The notes under the pieces are model-generated. The model saw only the letters and a list, made by a program, of their open reading frames with translations. It was not told the origin of the DNA and made no database searches. Position numbers and translations under genes: made by a program. From positions 1,723,001 to 1,787,000 of the forward strand of contig NC_061790.1 in NCBI RefSeq assembly GCF_022458985.1: a DNA stretch of 64,000 bases. Reading direction: 5' to 3'. Position 1 is the first letter of the stretch. Each line of letters begins with the position of its first letter. Shown in pieces: positions 33,200 through 45,300 of the stretch. This stretch comes from Mugil cephalus. Taxonomy: Eukaryota; Chordata; Actinopteri; Mugiliformes; Mugilidae.

Positions 33200-33361
33200 T
33201 TATTTATTTATTTTTTATGTAGGAGCTCTTCCGTCCTCCTGAGCCTGGATGCTGCTGATGAACCCTCCTGTCTCCGGACGGATCCGCTACATTTGGCCGA
33301 GCTTCTGCGCCGAGTCGCCGGATGAGAGACGCGACCATCCGGCGCGGATCATGGAGTAAAC
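33200..33361 (+). promoter_or_regulatory. senp6: senp6 5' UTR / promoter region
   Basis: The base composition changes sharply from AT-rich to CpG-containing sequence at about 33220. No TATA box is obvious, as expected for a housekeeping gene. The start codon context AAACATGGCC has A at -3 and G at +4, a strong Kozak match. An upstream ORF (33249-33359) occupies most of the presumed leader. Confidence 0.5.
33249..33359 (+). CDS. Upstream ORF in the senp6 leader (36 codons)
   Basis: It begins ATG-CTG-CTG-ATG and stops with TAA at 33357-33359, two bases before the senp6 ATG at 33362. The same frame contains a last internal ATG at 33351 (ATG-GAG-TAA). A second, overlapping upstream ATG at 33322 is in a different frame and stops at 33375 inside senp6. 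No family resemblance is seen; any role would be translational control. Whether the transcript includes 33249 depends on the unknown start site. Confidence 0.35.
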   Translation: MLLMNPPVSGRIRYIWPSFCAESPDERRDHPARIME

Positions 33362-33392
33362 ATGGCCAACAATAGAAGCCTTTTCCTCGAAG
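33362..33392 (+). CDS. senp6: senp6 coding exon 1
   Basis: 31 nt, residues 1-10 plus one base ([10 protein letters not shown]). Donor GAAG|GTAAGC. It joins exon 2 to give FLEALDRSE, as in human FLEALARSE. Confidence 0.88.
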
Positions 33393-36300
33393 GTAAGCCG
33401 TGACACCCCGCTCCTCTTACCCGCACACGTCCCCCGGGTCCTTGCATGCTCGCAGGCACATTCAGCGTCCGGCTGGTGTCAAAACAACAAAACGATTTGA
33501 AGAAAATCTGTGTTTTTTAGAAAATGTAGCTTCGTGCGGCTAGGTCATGTTAGCTGCCTGCAACAACAACACACGCACACACAGCCGCTGTCAGGCCGGT
33601 GAAAGGGACACACGTCTAGGCCAGGAGGTACGAGACGAGCCCGTGGTCGTGGGTGGTGGTGGTAGTGGTGGTGGTCCTGTTCTGTTTTTTTATTTTTATT
33701 TATTTTTTTAAAACCCAGAAGCTTTTAAGAGCAGAGCTAGTCCCGTTAGCTCTGGCGTTAGCTGAGTTTGCAGTGTGGGAGTTGGAGGCAGCTAGCTGCA
33801 GCACACACAGGCCTTCCTCAGGGGGGCCAGGCGCCCCCGATTTCTGGGGACAGTCCCCGATTTGGATGACCTGTCCCCCCGGCTAAAGCTGTCCCCGAAA
33901 ATGTCCCCGATTTTTAGCATTTCATGAATGAAAAAAAAAAAATGTTGCGCACAGACTAAAACTATTACGGTAGTCGGATAGGAAGCATAAATAGTGAGCA
34001 TGTTGCGCGTAGACTACGATTATTACGGTAGCCAGTTGACATAAGATAGTACTTTTATGAAGATAAATGTAATAACTCTCAGTGTAATTTTCATTTGAAG
34101 ACTGTAATTTAAGCTTTTAAATGCTTGTCACAAGCATCCAATGTTAAATACCGAGTTACAGGAAACGCTAATTATAAATATGAAGTGAATTAGATGCTGT
34201 AGTCCAGTAGCTAGCATCTCAACATCAGGTGTTAGCATGCTAGCGTTTATAGTTAAAAAATGTAAATAGAGACGTTATTTATGTTGTTATTTTATTATAA
34301 TGTGTCTTTAGAAGGTTCTATATGGCATTAAGAAGCTTTAACACTTAAATAAATAATCTGTTTTTTGACAATTAATCCTTAAAGTGGCTTAAAATCTATT
34401 ATCTGACGATTCCACCTTTTTTAAAAATCTCTCAGTATCATTTCGATTTAAAGGCTAATTTAAGATGTTAAATGCTTCTCACGAGTATCCAATCTTAAAT
34501 ACAGAGCTACAGATGTTAGCATGCGAGCGTTCAATTGACAATTAATCCTTAAAGTGGCTTAAAATTTACTTAAATATATATATTTCTAACCTGACATGTC
34601 CACATTTTTTAAAATATATCTCAGTGTAATTTTCAATTAAAAGCCCATTTAAGCTTTTTAATGCTTCTCATGATTATACCGAGCTACAGATGTTAGCATG
34701 CTAGCGTTTATTGTAGAAAAATGTAAACAGAGACGTTATTTATGATCTTTTATTATAATATTTTTCAGCTCTATTCGATAAGGTTAAATATGACATTTAG
34801 AAGCTTTAAAACTCCAATAAATATTCTGTTGTTGGAAAATTAGTCCTTGACGTGTGTTAACATTGATTTAAATCTGTATTTCTCATCTGACATCCACATT
34901 TTTTTAACATATCTCAGTATAATTTTCATTTAAAGGCTAATTTAAGCCTATAAATGCTTCTTACAGTCACCTGATCTTAAACACAGACTTGCAGGAAACT
35001 CTCCAATTGTAAACAAAAAATGAAAGAGAGTCTTAATAACTTAAATGAATCTGTTGATAATTCATCATGATGTTACATCAAATAACAGAAAGAAAATTAA
35101 AATGTGCACAAAACATCAAATTTGAGGATGAATCAAACGCTGCTGAAAATAAAGTCCAGTAACAGAAATGTTCTTGTTGTCGTCTCTAATCAGAGCTGCA
35201 GAGATGAAGCGTCTCTCTCCATCTCCTCGGAGGTCGAATCTACTGCTTCAGATTAAAATAAATAAGTAAATAAAATAAATAAAACAAGCATCTGTCCACG
35301 TTGAGGACTAATGCTGCAGGACGTCACGAAGCAGAGCACATGTCTGGAGCTGGAGGACGTTTCGGGAAATTATCTGGAGATTCTTTCGTCGTTTAATCGA
35401 CCGCTGTAGAGGCACATCCGAGTGATCAGAGCCTCCGTTTACCTCAGAGGAATCTGATCAAGTTATTCTGCCTCTGAATATTAATTCTGATCCGAGTCTG
35501 AGTCGACTGGATCGTACCATGACTCCAGAAAACCTCGTGTTCTCTGCTCCAGAAATGTTCTCTCCTCTTCTTCTTCTTTGTTTTTTTTTATTTTGGCAGC
35601 TTTGACGCTGGCCAACGAAGAGGAGGAAGAAGAAGTTTAGACACAAAAGGTGGCAGAAGCGCTGATACCAGTCAGGACATCCCTACTTAACCTCGGGCTG
35701 CTGACTCTGGCTCGCACGCTGCAGACTTTCAAACAAACTACCTGCAGCGGAGCGTTGTGTTTCCAGGAGATTAGGCGGATATTTAATGTAGAGACGTTGT
35801 GTTTCTCAGCAAAATTGCGAGTGTTGTCGGTGCATTGGCAGCGGTCGCAGACAGAGAGGTACCCCCCCCCCTTTATCGTAGAGTCATCCTGCAGGAAACC
35901 CATTATTACACCATCTGCAAACCAAATTTATGAAGCTGGAAGATGGAGGAATACGTGGAGCCAAGTACAGGGTTGAATCGGGTCTATTTGCTGGAAGAGA
36001 TGAAGAGATGGGAACAGGCTCAGTTATGTTTGAGCAGGATCGAACTAGAACCAAATATCTAACGTGTGATTCTTCTTCTTCTTCTTACTGTCATTTAAAA
36101 AAAGACCATGAAACGGATTCACCATCAGACATGAAGGCTGGAGACTGGAGGGAGAACGGCCTCCGAGTTATTTGCTTTTAAGGAGAAAGAACAGGACACG
36201 GCTTTTAAGGCCACATGTGAAGTGATGGGGGGGGGTTACTTTGGGTTTAAGTGCTGTTTACCTGCCGGGCTCTCGGCCAGGTGAATGGATGGTAGTGAAG

Positions 36301-39300
36301 TCGGCTTTGACCTTTCCTGGTTGTGTTTTCTTGCCTCAGCTCTGTGTGTGTGTGTGTGTGTGTGTTTTGAAATCCACTTCAAATAATTCGGGGAGGAAAC
36401 AGGAAGTCGGGGCGTTGCGATAAACTCGACACCACTCTGCTCAGCAGCATCCAGTCACGTCTGTCTGTGCATCGACGAGATCGCGGCTCATGTTTTTGTG
36501 TGTACAACTGTTTTTCTCTATATTCCACGAGGAGGGAGGTTTAGTATCGGCCGATACCGATCCGATACCGGCACAGAACGACAGCGCTGTATTGACCTAT
36601 TACGAAAGCTCCGCCCCCTTAGCTACTGTTGTTAGCCCGTGAAGCTTCTTGACCCCAACAGAGTCTCAACACAATGTACTTTAACCTGTACGTGTGTCTT
36701 TTTTGTGTCGATACCTGCACGATATCCTCCAGATTGAAGCTACGTTACAGTATGAAGTGAAAAGACATGCACAAAATATTAAAACGAAGGAAAAAACCTG
36801 ATTATTGAGGTGAAAGCATAGAATCTGAGAAACCCTCTGACCTCTGCCTCAAATCCACCGAACACAGCCTCTGTTCATTCACAAAATACTACATGAAAGA
36901 TGAAAACTAAATCCGTTTAAATGACCTGTTGGGACGCTGCGATGAAAACTTTAACGTAAACTGATAAAACATAACGTAAGAGATTCTCTCAGCTTTGCAG
37001 CTCGCTGACCTCTGACCTCTGATGATGGATCAGACCTGGAGCTCAGAGACCAGCAGGAACCTGATCCAAGGAGTTTCATTTCAGAACAGTTTGTGTTGAT
37101 GTAAATGTGGCGTTTCTTTGATGTATCACTGTGTGATGGGAGGTCAACTCTTAGGTAAAGCTTCATTTCAGGGCACAATTCAGACGTGTTCATAGGTTAG
37201 TTTTTAATAAGATAAGACTTGATGTGTGCAGTTCTCATGTCGCAGGTGATCATGTTTGGTGTAATCGCCTGAATTTACAGGACGATACTGGAACTGTCCA
37301 ACCAATATGAACACATGCTGCCACTGATCGGTAGGAATGGGCCATAACTTATCGTTCACCATTTAAAAATCTCGCGATATATGTGATAAACGGAAGTTGA
37401 TGCCTGTGGTTAAACGAGGCTCCTCATCAATAATAAGGAACCGGTTCAGAAATCAGGAGGAAGGTGGATGGAGATAAAGGCAAAGGATAGATACTAAACT
37501 AATTTATTCCACCACTTGAAGCGCGACCACAAGCTGGAGCACGACGAGAGCCAGTAAATGAGTGAGGAGAACGAAAGAAAGCAGCCGATATATTCACTCG
37601 TTCCCTGTGATAAACATGAAGCAGGTATTCTGCGTCTCTGATTTTCCTTATTTTTCATACTTCACGTATGTGTTAAATTTAACCTGTAATAGCCTAAAAA
37701 AAAAAAGGTATTAAAAAGTCTTATATTTGTTGTGTAGAAACCCTGTGTCGGGATAAATTGTGTTTCCCGTATCGCCCATCCCCAGTGATCGGTAAGAAAT
37801 AAAGAAGCAGCCTGACCTCAGGCCATAAAAATGCTGAACGCTGCAAAAGGTTTGGAATCTGGTGTTAAGTGCAATAATCCAGTGCAGTTTAATACTGTTT
37901 TATACTTTTTAACCATCTGTTTTTAGTCCCTTGTATTAAATTTTTAAGTAGTTGTGCCTCCAGCGTTGCTATCTGAGCCATTTGCAACGAAATTTCATTC
38001 ATGTGTGCACCTGTGGGTGTATTTGAATGACAAATAAAGGTGTATCTATCTAAATTTCAGTGGGGTGACGTGAGTGTGTCTCGGATGCTGATTGTCGCTC
38101 GGCTGAAATGATCCGTCGTTTCAGCCGGGCTTCGGCCTCGTCTCCCTGCACTGACGTGGTTTATTTTTATTATTCAATTCAAGCCCTGGATAGATCAGAG
38201 ACCAAGCGAGATGGAGGGTACAAGAACAGCTGGAGCTTTTCTCTTTCTGATGCCAGTGAAGAGGAAAGACAGAGGAGGAGGCATGAGTAAGCACTTCCAC
38301 CGGCCTTCGCTCTCAGCGCTGCACTGCATCACCCTCCCACCACCTCCCATCATCCAGCTATTCCTGTCGCTACCCTGTTCGCCACAGATCTCTGCTGCAT
38401 GTCAATCCTCTCCTGCTGGTTTTGCATAATATTACCCATCCTTGGTACAGGCGCCTGCAGGAAGATGTCGCTCCCTCTTTAAAACCTTTATCTTCATCGA
38501 TGGATTAGGGTTGCAGCTAACGATCAGTTTCTGCTTCTGCTAATCGTTTTTTTAGAGCATAAGCTGTGAAAAGTCAAAAACACAAGGGAAGACTAAACAA
38601 GCAATTTACAACTGAGATGGAATTGTGCTAGCTACCCTTAGCTGGGAGGCTAGGAAGAGCTGCCATTAGCTGGGACGCAATGAAGAGCTACTATTAGATG
38701 GGAGGCTATGAAACTAAGAAATGCTCCTATTAGCTGGGATGATGGGAAGGTAGGGAAGCTACCGTTGACTGTGAGTCCCAGTAGCTAGGGAGAGCTAGTG
38801 TTAGCTGGGAGGCTGTGAAGCTAAGAAGTGCTCCTATTAGCTGGGAGGCTAAGATGCTACTAGCTAACTACTATTAGCTGTGAGGTTAGAAAGAGCTACT
38901 ATTAGCTGGGAGGCTAGGAATGTATGAGGAACGACTAGGTAACTATTGTTTGTTTCAACGGAAGAAAGAGCTACTATTAGCTGGGAGGCTAGGGAGAGCT
39001 ACTGTTAGCTGTGAGGCTAGGAAGAGCTACCATTAGCTAGGAGGCTAGGAAGGGCTACTATTAGCTTTGAGGCTAGGATGAGCTACTATTAACTGAGAAG
39101 CAAGGAAGAGTTACAATTAGCTGGGGGGAGCTACTGTTAGCTGGTAGGCTAGGAAGCTAGGAAGAGCTAACCTACCATGCTATTAAGCATGTAGCTAAAC
39201 AAATGTCTTCAGCAATTTCCAAATTTCCTACAAATGGCTGTAATTCCTTAGCTAGCATCTCCTTTCTGTAAAGAGTCACCAAAAAAAAAACGTCAAAAAT

Positions 39301-42300
39301 ACTTTTCCTTCTCTGGCCCCATTCATATCATCAACCATAGCTGTGATTTGGTGAATATTGTAGTTTTCATAAATTAAGACCATCAGTGAAAATGGAATTG
39401 ATTCGTTGAGTGGAAAACAAAAATCTGAAATCTGATCTGTCAACTCCTACAAATGCATGTTTCCCATTAATGTGCGGACGTGATATTTCACATTTCACTC
39501 GCTGAAACACAAACACTCAGACTCATTGAATTTAGTAGTTAAATGTACGACTGAGCACGTATGTGATTTTTGAACTTGTTTTTTGTTTTGGTTCAGTGCG
39601 AGTGAGGTGAGCGTGGAGGAGATGGACCGGCAGCCGCCGACCTCCCCCGAGGGGAAAAAGGTAAATCGTTCTCCCGTAACTTTGCCTGTTTCCTGACTCT
39701 CTTTTTATCAACTCCCAGAGCTACTGTTAGCAGGGAGGCTAGGAAGAGCTACTGTTAGCCAGGAGGCTGGTTAAGGTAGGAAGAGCTACTATTAGTAGGG
39801 AAGCTAGGAATGGTTACTGTTAGCTAGAAGGCTAGGAAGAGCTACTCTTAGCTGGGATGCTTGGAGGAGGTACTTTTAGAAGTGAGACTATGAAGCTAGG
39901 AAGAGCTACTATTTTCTGGGAGGCTAGGAAGATCTACTTTTAGCAGGGAGGCTAGGACACTAGGAAGAGTTACTGTTAGCTACAAAGAGCTACTATTAGC
40001 TGGGAGGATAGGATGGGATGCTAGGAAGAGCTTAGAGGCTACTATTAACTGGGAAGCAAGGAAGAGCTACTGTTAGCTGGGAGGCTCGGGGGAGCTACTG
40101 TTAGCTGGTAGGCTAGGAAGCTAGGAAGAGCTACTCTTAGCTGGGATGCTAGGAAGAGCTACTTTTAGCAGGGAGGCTAGGACACTAGGAAGAGCTATTC
40201 TTAGCTGGGATGCTAGGAAGATCTACTTTTAGCTTTGAGGCTAGGATGAGCTACTATTAACTGGGAAGCAAGGAAGAGCTACAATTAGCTGGGGGGAGCT
40301 ACTGTTAGCTGGTAGGCTAGGAAGCTAGGAAGAGCTAACCTTAGCCAGGCAGCTAGTAAGCTATGGTGACGTACTATTAGGTAGGAGTTAATAAGAACTA
40401 CTGTTAGCTGGGACGCTAGGAAGAGCTACTCTTAGCTGGGATGCTTGGAAGCACGGAACAGCTCCTTTTAGCTGGGATGCTAGGAGGAGGTACTTTTAGA
40501 AGTGAGGCTATGAAACTAGGAAGAGCTACTATTTTCTGGGAGGCTAGGAAGATCTACTTTTAGCAGGAAGGCTAGGACACTAGGAAGAGCTACTGTTAGC
40601 TACAAAGAGCTACTATTAGCTGGGAAGATAGGATGGGATGCTAGGAAGAGCTTAGAGGCTACTATTAACTGGGAAGTAAGGAAGAGTTACAATTAGCTGG
40701 GAGGCTCGGGGAAGCTACTATTAGCTGGGAGGCTAGGAAGAGCTACTCTTAGCTGGGATGCTAGGAAGAGCTATTTTCATCTTTGAGGCTAGGATGAGCT
40801 ACTATAAACTGAGAAGCAAGGAAGAGTTACAATTAGCTAGGGGGAGCTACTGTTAGCTGGTAGGCTAGGACGCTAGGAAGATAATACCTTAGCCAGGCAG
40901 CTAGTACTATTAGGTAGGAGTTTCATAAGCTAGAAAGAATTACTGTTAGCTGGGAGGCTAAGAAGAACTATAAGCTAGAAAGAACTACTGTTAGCTGGGA
41001 GGCTAGGAAGAGCTACTCTTAGCTGGGATGCTTGGAAGCACGGAACAGCTCCTTTTAGCTGGGATGCTAGGAGGAGGTACTTTTAGAAGTGAGGCTATGA
41101 AGCTAGGAAGAGCTACTATTTTCTGGGAGGCTAGGAAGATCTACTTTTAGCAGGAAGGCTAGGACACTAGGAAGAGCTACTGTTAGCTACAAAGAGCTAC
41201 TATTAGCTGGGAAGATAGGATGGGATGCTAGGAAGAGCTTAGAGGCTACTATTAACTGGGAAGTAAGGAAGAGTTACAATTAGCGGGGAGGCTCGGGGGA
41301 GCTACTATTAGCTGGGATGCTAGGAAGAGCTATTTTCATCTTTGAGGCTAGGATGAGCTACTATAAACTGAGAAGCAAGGAAGAGTTACAATTAGCTAGG
41401 GGGAGCTACTGTTAGCTGGTAGGCTAGGACGCTAGGAAGAGCTAACCTTAGCTAGGCAGCTAGTACTATTAGGTAGGAGTTTCATGAGCTAGAAAGAATT
41501 ACTGTTAGCTGGGAGGCTAAGAAGAACTACTGTTAGCTGGGAGGCTAGGAAGAACTACGGTTAGCTGGGAGGCTAGGAAGAGCTACTGTTTGCTAGGAAG
41601 CTAGTAGGTGTTAACAAACCTCCTGTTAGTGCGACTGAAGAGTTTGTACATTAATGCGTGTTGTGTCTCCAGTCTCCTACTTTCAGAAACTTCACTTCCA
41701 CCGATCCCCTGCGGACGTATGAAAACCGGCTAAATAACCACAGGCCTCTGAACAGGCTGGCGCCAAAAAGACCCAGGTACGTCCCAGAGAAGAGCCTTTC
41801 ATGCTAGCTGGACTCGGTAACACGTAAATAAATAAAATCATTCCTCCTCCGACTCTCCGTCTCCTGCAGCGAGCCCCCCATCACGGTAGCAACGGCGCCG
41901 CCGATGCCCAACGGAAACAACTATTTGATCATCAGTCCGGCGCCGTCACAAGGAATCGTTTTACAGGGGCGACACTTTCAGCACGCACACATGCCCACGG
42001 CAATAAGGAAACCATCCCAGAGGTAAGAGCGACCGGCTCCGTGACACCGGATTATTTTAGAGACCTGACCTACTTCTGGTCGTTAGCTGGCGATGGAGGC
42101 GTAGAGCCCACATGAGGAGCTGCAGACGTCAGGTTATAGCCTCCTTTGTTTGGCCTGGTTTTGTTCACGTGGCTGAAGAAGTGGCCGGTTCTGTTCGTAG
42201 TGAGACCTGACACTGGATTTGGTTTGATACTGGATACTAAGATACTAAGACTGGATAATGGATATTAAGAATCAGATCAGCAGCTGCTGATGAGGATGTA

Positions 42301-45300
42301 ATTATGTCATCGTCTGTTTTATCCTTTGGTCACTGCCATTGATTCAACAAGGAGAATATGTGATGTCACCAATATAAAAACACGCGTGAGTCTGGAGGAA
42401 GTGTGGGCGGGGCCATCCATATCGTGGCTCCGCCCTCTGTCTGTACTGATCAGACTCTGGATCGTTTTTATCGTTTTTAATGGAGTGTTTATATATATTC
42501 TTCTTCTTCGTCGTTGTCTTCTTTACCTCCACCCCTCCTTTGTTGTTCTTCTCCTTCTTTACCTTTGCTCCCTCCTTTCTTCTTCTTACCTTCACCCCAT
42601 CTTCTTCTTTTTCTTCTTCTACTTCACCTCCACCCCTACTTCCTTCCTTCCTCTCCTCTTCCTCCTCCTCCTCCTTCTTCGTCTGTTGCGTTTCCAGTAG
42701 ATGTGATGCCGTTCTGATATAAACACGCGTGTCATTTGATTGCGTCTCCGTGGTAACGGTCCAGCTCTGATCAGGACGGAGACGTAAACGCGGCTGGTGA
42801 TGAGACGGTGGTTTTGGTTCTCAGCTGTGGGAGGAATAACAGGAAAGGAAGAAGACCTGAACCTGAACCTGAAGTTTAGATCCACTGATCATGTCTCTGT
42901 CCTCCTGCAGGAACGACTTCTCCACCGCACCGCGGCCCGTGGAAGTGGAGAGCATCATCCTCACCTGTCCAGTGATCCCAGGTGAGTTCACGGCCCAGGA
43001 AATCTGAGCCGGACCCGACGTTCACACGAGACAAACTTTAATCCTGGTTGTTTGTCGGCTTTTAGAAGAGGAGACCTTGAACATTAAGCGTCGCATCCAG
43101 CAGAAGAGGAAACCCCTGGAGGACTGCTGTCCTTTCTCTTTGCAGATTAAAACTACAGAGGTAAGAGATGCCCAGAAGGGTCGGACTTCATTACCCAGAA
43201 TTCATGTAATGATTGGACTCATTTTGGCTCCTTTGGCTAAAGTCGTCTTTCTACTGTCGCCTCGTCTCTATCTGGTAAATGAGGAACTGTTGTGAAGCTC
43301 TTTATCTCCTGCAGAAGTCTGTCAGGTCCAAATATGGTCACATCCTTTCTACAGGAAACCAGTGGTGAAAGTATAAAGGTTGATCTGAAGCTAAACTCTC
43401 ATTGGTTGATGTTGATTTCTGACAACGTGATTGGTTCATAAGTGACTGGATATTCTGCTTCTAGTCTGAGTTTATCTGAGAGGGACATTTAAAAATGCAG
43501 TGAATCTGATAGAAGAAGAGAATTACAGCTCAAATTATCTAGAAAAGTCAAAGAGAAGCCAGATGAAGGAGGAGAGGGGATGTCAGACTCATCAAACTGT
43601 CTCTGGTAAAAGGAGACGAAGGTGGAGACGATCAGCAACGGATCATCATTCATGTTTCACACCGGGATGAACTTAGTGAATATATAATCTGACATTCTGA
43701 TATTATATATGTTGATATGATTATATGATGTGCTAAGGAGGATCTGAGTAGATCTGGTTTTGGTTCATAGTCGTTTCTAATAAAAATATCCATGATTTTA
43801 TAATGTAAAACTTTAAAATGAGCCAGAAATCTCCACTTCAGCTGCTTTGACACAAACCAGACTTTACACATTTATTCCTAACGACATCCTGCAGGTATTT
43901 ACAGAGGAGATTTATCATATGTCATTCAAAGGCTGATTTATAAAATCTCTTACTCCTAAAAACATGGAAAACATTGTTTTTTTGGACTGTATTTTGTGAG
44001 TAATGTAGTGATATAAAGAGATATCAAACATTCCCTCTGTAAATACCTGGAAATCTAATACGTTAATAAAATGAAACAAGAATTTTGAACCTCACTTTAT
44101 CCATTATTCAGATTTCTGTCCTGGAAATTTATGCAAATGAGTGCCTATTTGAATAGATAACTCCTCATTTACATATTGAAATATAAATTCATAGAAAACT
44201 TGTAACACAAAAACATATTGTATTTATGTGAATAATCAACTAGAGAAGTTTCATGCTGATATTTATCTGTTAAGTTAATATTTTACCGTGTTCACCTGCA
44301 GCGTCTGGTCTTAAGTCATAATCCTTAACGTGCATTTACACACGAAGAGAATAAATAAAAGCATGATTGATTTGTCTTTGTCACCTTTTATGACTTGTGG
44401 GTAAATTTGTGCAGGTTTTGGGTCATTTTTATGCAGAAATGTAGAAAACGTTGTCTCTTCTGATTGATGAATGTTGCATTTTAAAGCATTTATGAGGTGA
44501 TTGTGTCAGATTTCCTCCTGTAACTCATGTTTTTTTTCCTGCAGCCCCTCCGGCCGACCGTCTACCCCGCGGTGTGTTTGAAGTGCAGTAAACCGTGTGA
44601 GGACCGGAGCAGGTGTCAGCACTGTGGCAGCGTCCTCCCCCCCCAGCAGGCCTCCCTGTCCTCCCCGACGCCGCGGCCCCCCATCAGATCGCAGCCTTCG
44701 CCCGGACCAAACAGCCCCCAGCAGAACTTCTACATGCGGGCGCCGTGTCTGGAGGCGCCGCCCGTACGAGTCATGACCACCAGGGCCACGCCGCTGCCCC
44801 TCAGCAGCGCCCGGCCGCACCTCTTAGCCGGGACGTCCAGCTGCTGCGCCACCAGGAACTCGCCCAAAGGGAAGAGGACGATGGCGGCGGCGGCGGCGGC
44901 GGCGGCGGCGTCTCAGCAGCACGAGCTCAACGACCCCAGTGAGTGTTGAAGGAAGTCGGTTCTCTGCTGAGACCAGTAGTTTGCAGCCGGAAAGATTAAA
45001 GCTCGGTAGATCTTTACTGAAAGATCCACATTAGCTCCACGTTAGCATCTCCGTTAGCATCTGTTCTGAAAAAACAAAAATGATGAGGACACGACCACCA
45101 ACGACCATCAGAGTGCAGCTACAGTGGGAAGTAGCTTTAATTTTAGTAAGTGTGCAACTACGACTTCTTCTTTTAGGGTTTTGGTAGATTTGAGCTACTG
45201 CCCCCTGCAGGACCACAACACCGTCACACAACCACAACAACAGCCACAACATAAACAACAACCACAACAACAACAACCACCACAACACCGTCACACAACC

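Larger units (their letters stand above)
17160..33200. other. filip1-senp6 head-to-head intergenic spacer
   Basis: No conserved protein-coding exon could be recognised in either strand; open frames are short and without family resemblance. The spacer holds dispersed families B, D and A, a minisatellite, LINE relics and microsatellites (listed separately). It should also contain the untranslated first exon(s) and promoter of filip1, which I could not place. A TATAATA with nearby G-rich sequence at about 25055 is the only promoter-like spot noticed. Confidence 0.6.

Noticed and set aside
36541-36590. Palindromic 'tatcggccgatacc' cluster as a possible operator
   Set aside because: This type of sequence is a common dispersed element end in fish genomes and lies in a large repeat-rich intron; no regulatory claim can be supported.
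38622-41612. Regularly spaced repeats considered as a CRISPR-like array
   Set aside because: The 28-bp units are directly adjacent with no unique spacers, in a vertebrate intron; this is a minisatellite.
42326-42722. Ser/Leu/Phe-rich frames in senp6 intron 5
   Set aside because: They span a family A repeat fragment and a CTT/TCC tract, with no conserved motif and no match to splice phases.
44506-44942. Alternative frames over senp6 exon 8 on both strands
   Set aside because: Only the frame giving the CxxC knuckle and joining exons 7 and 9 in phase is supported; the others are GC-rich shadows.
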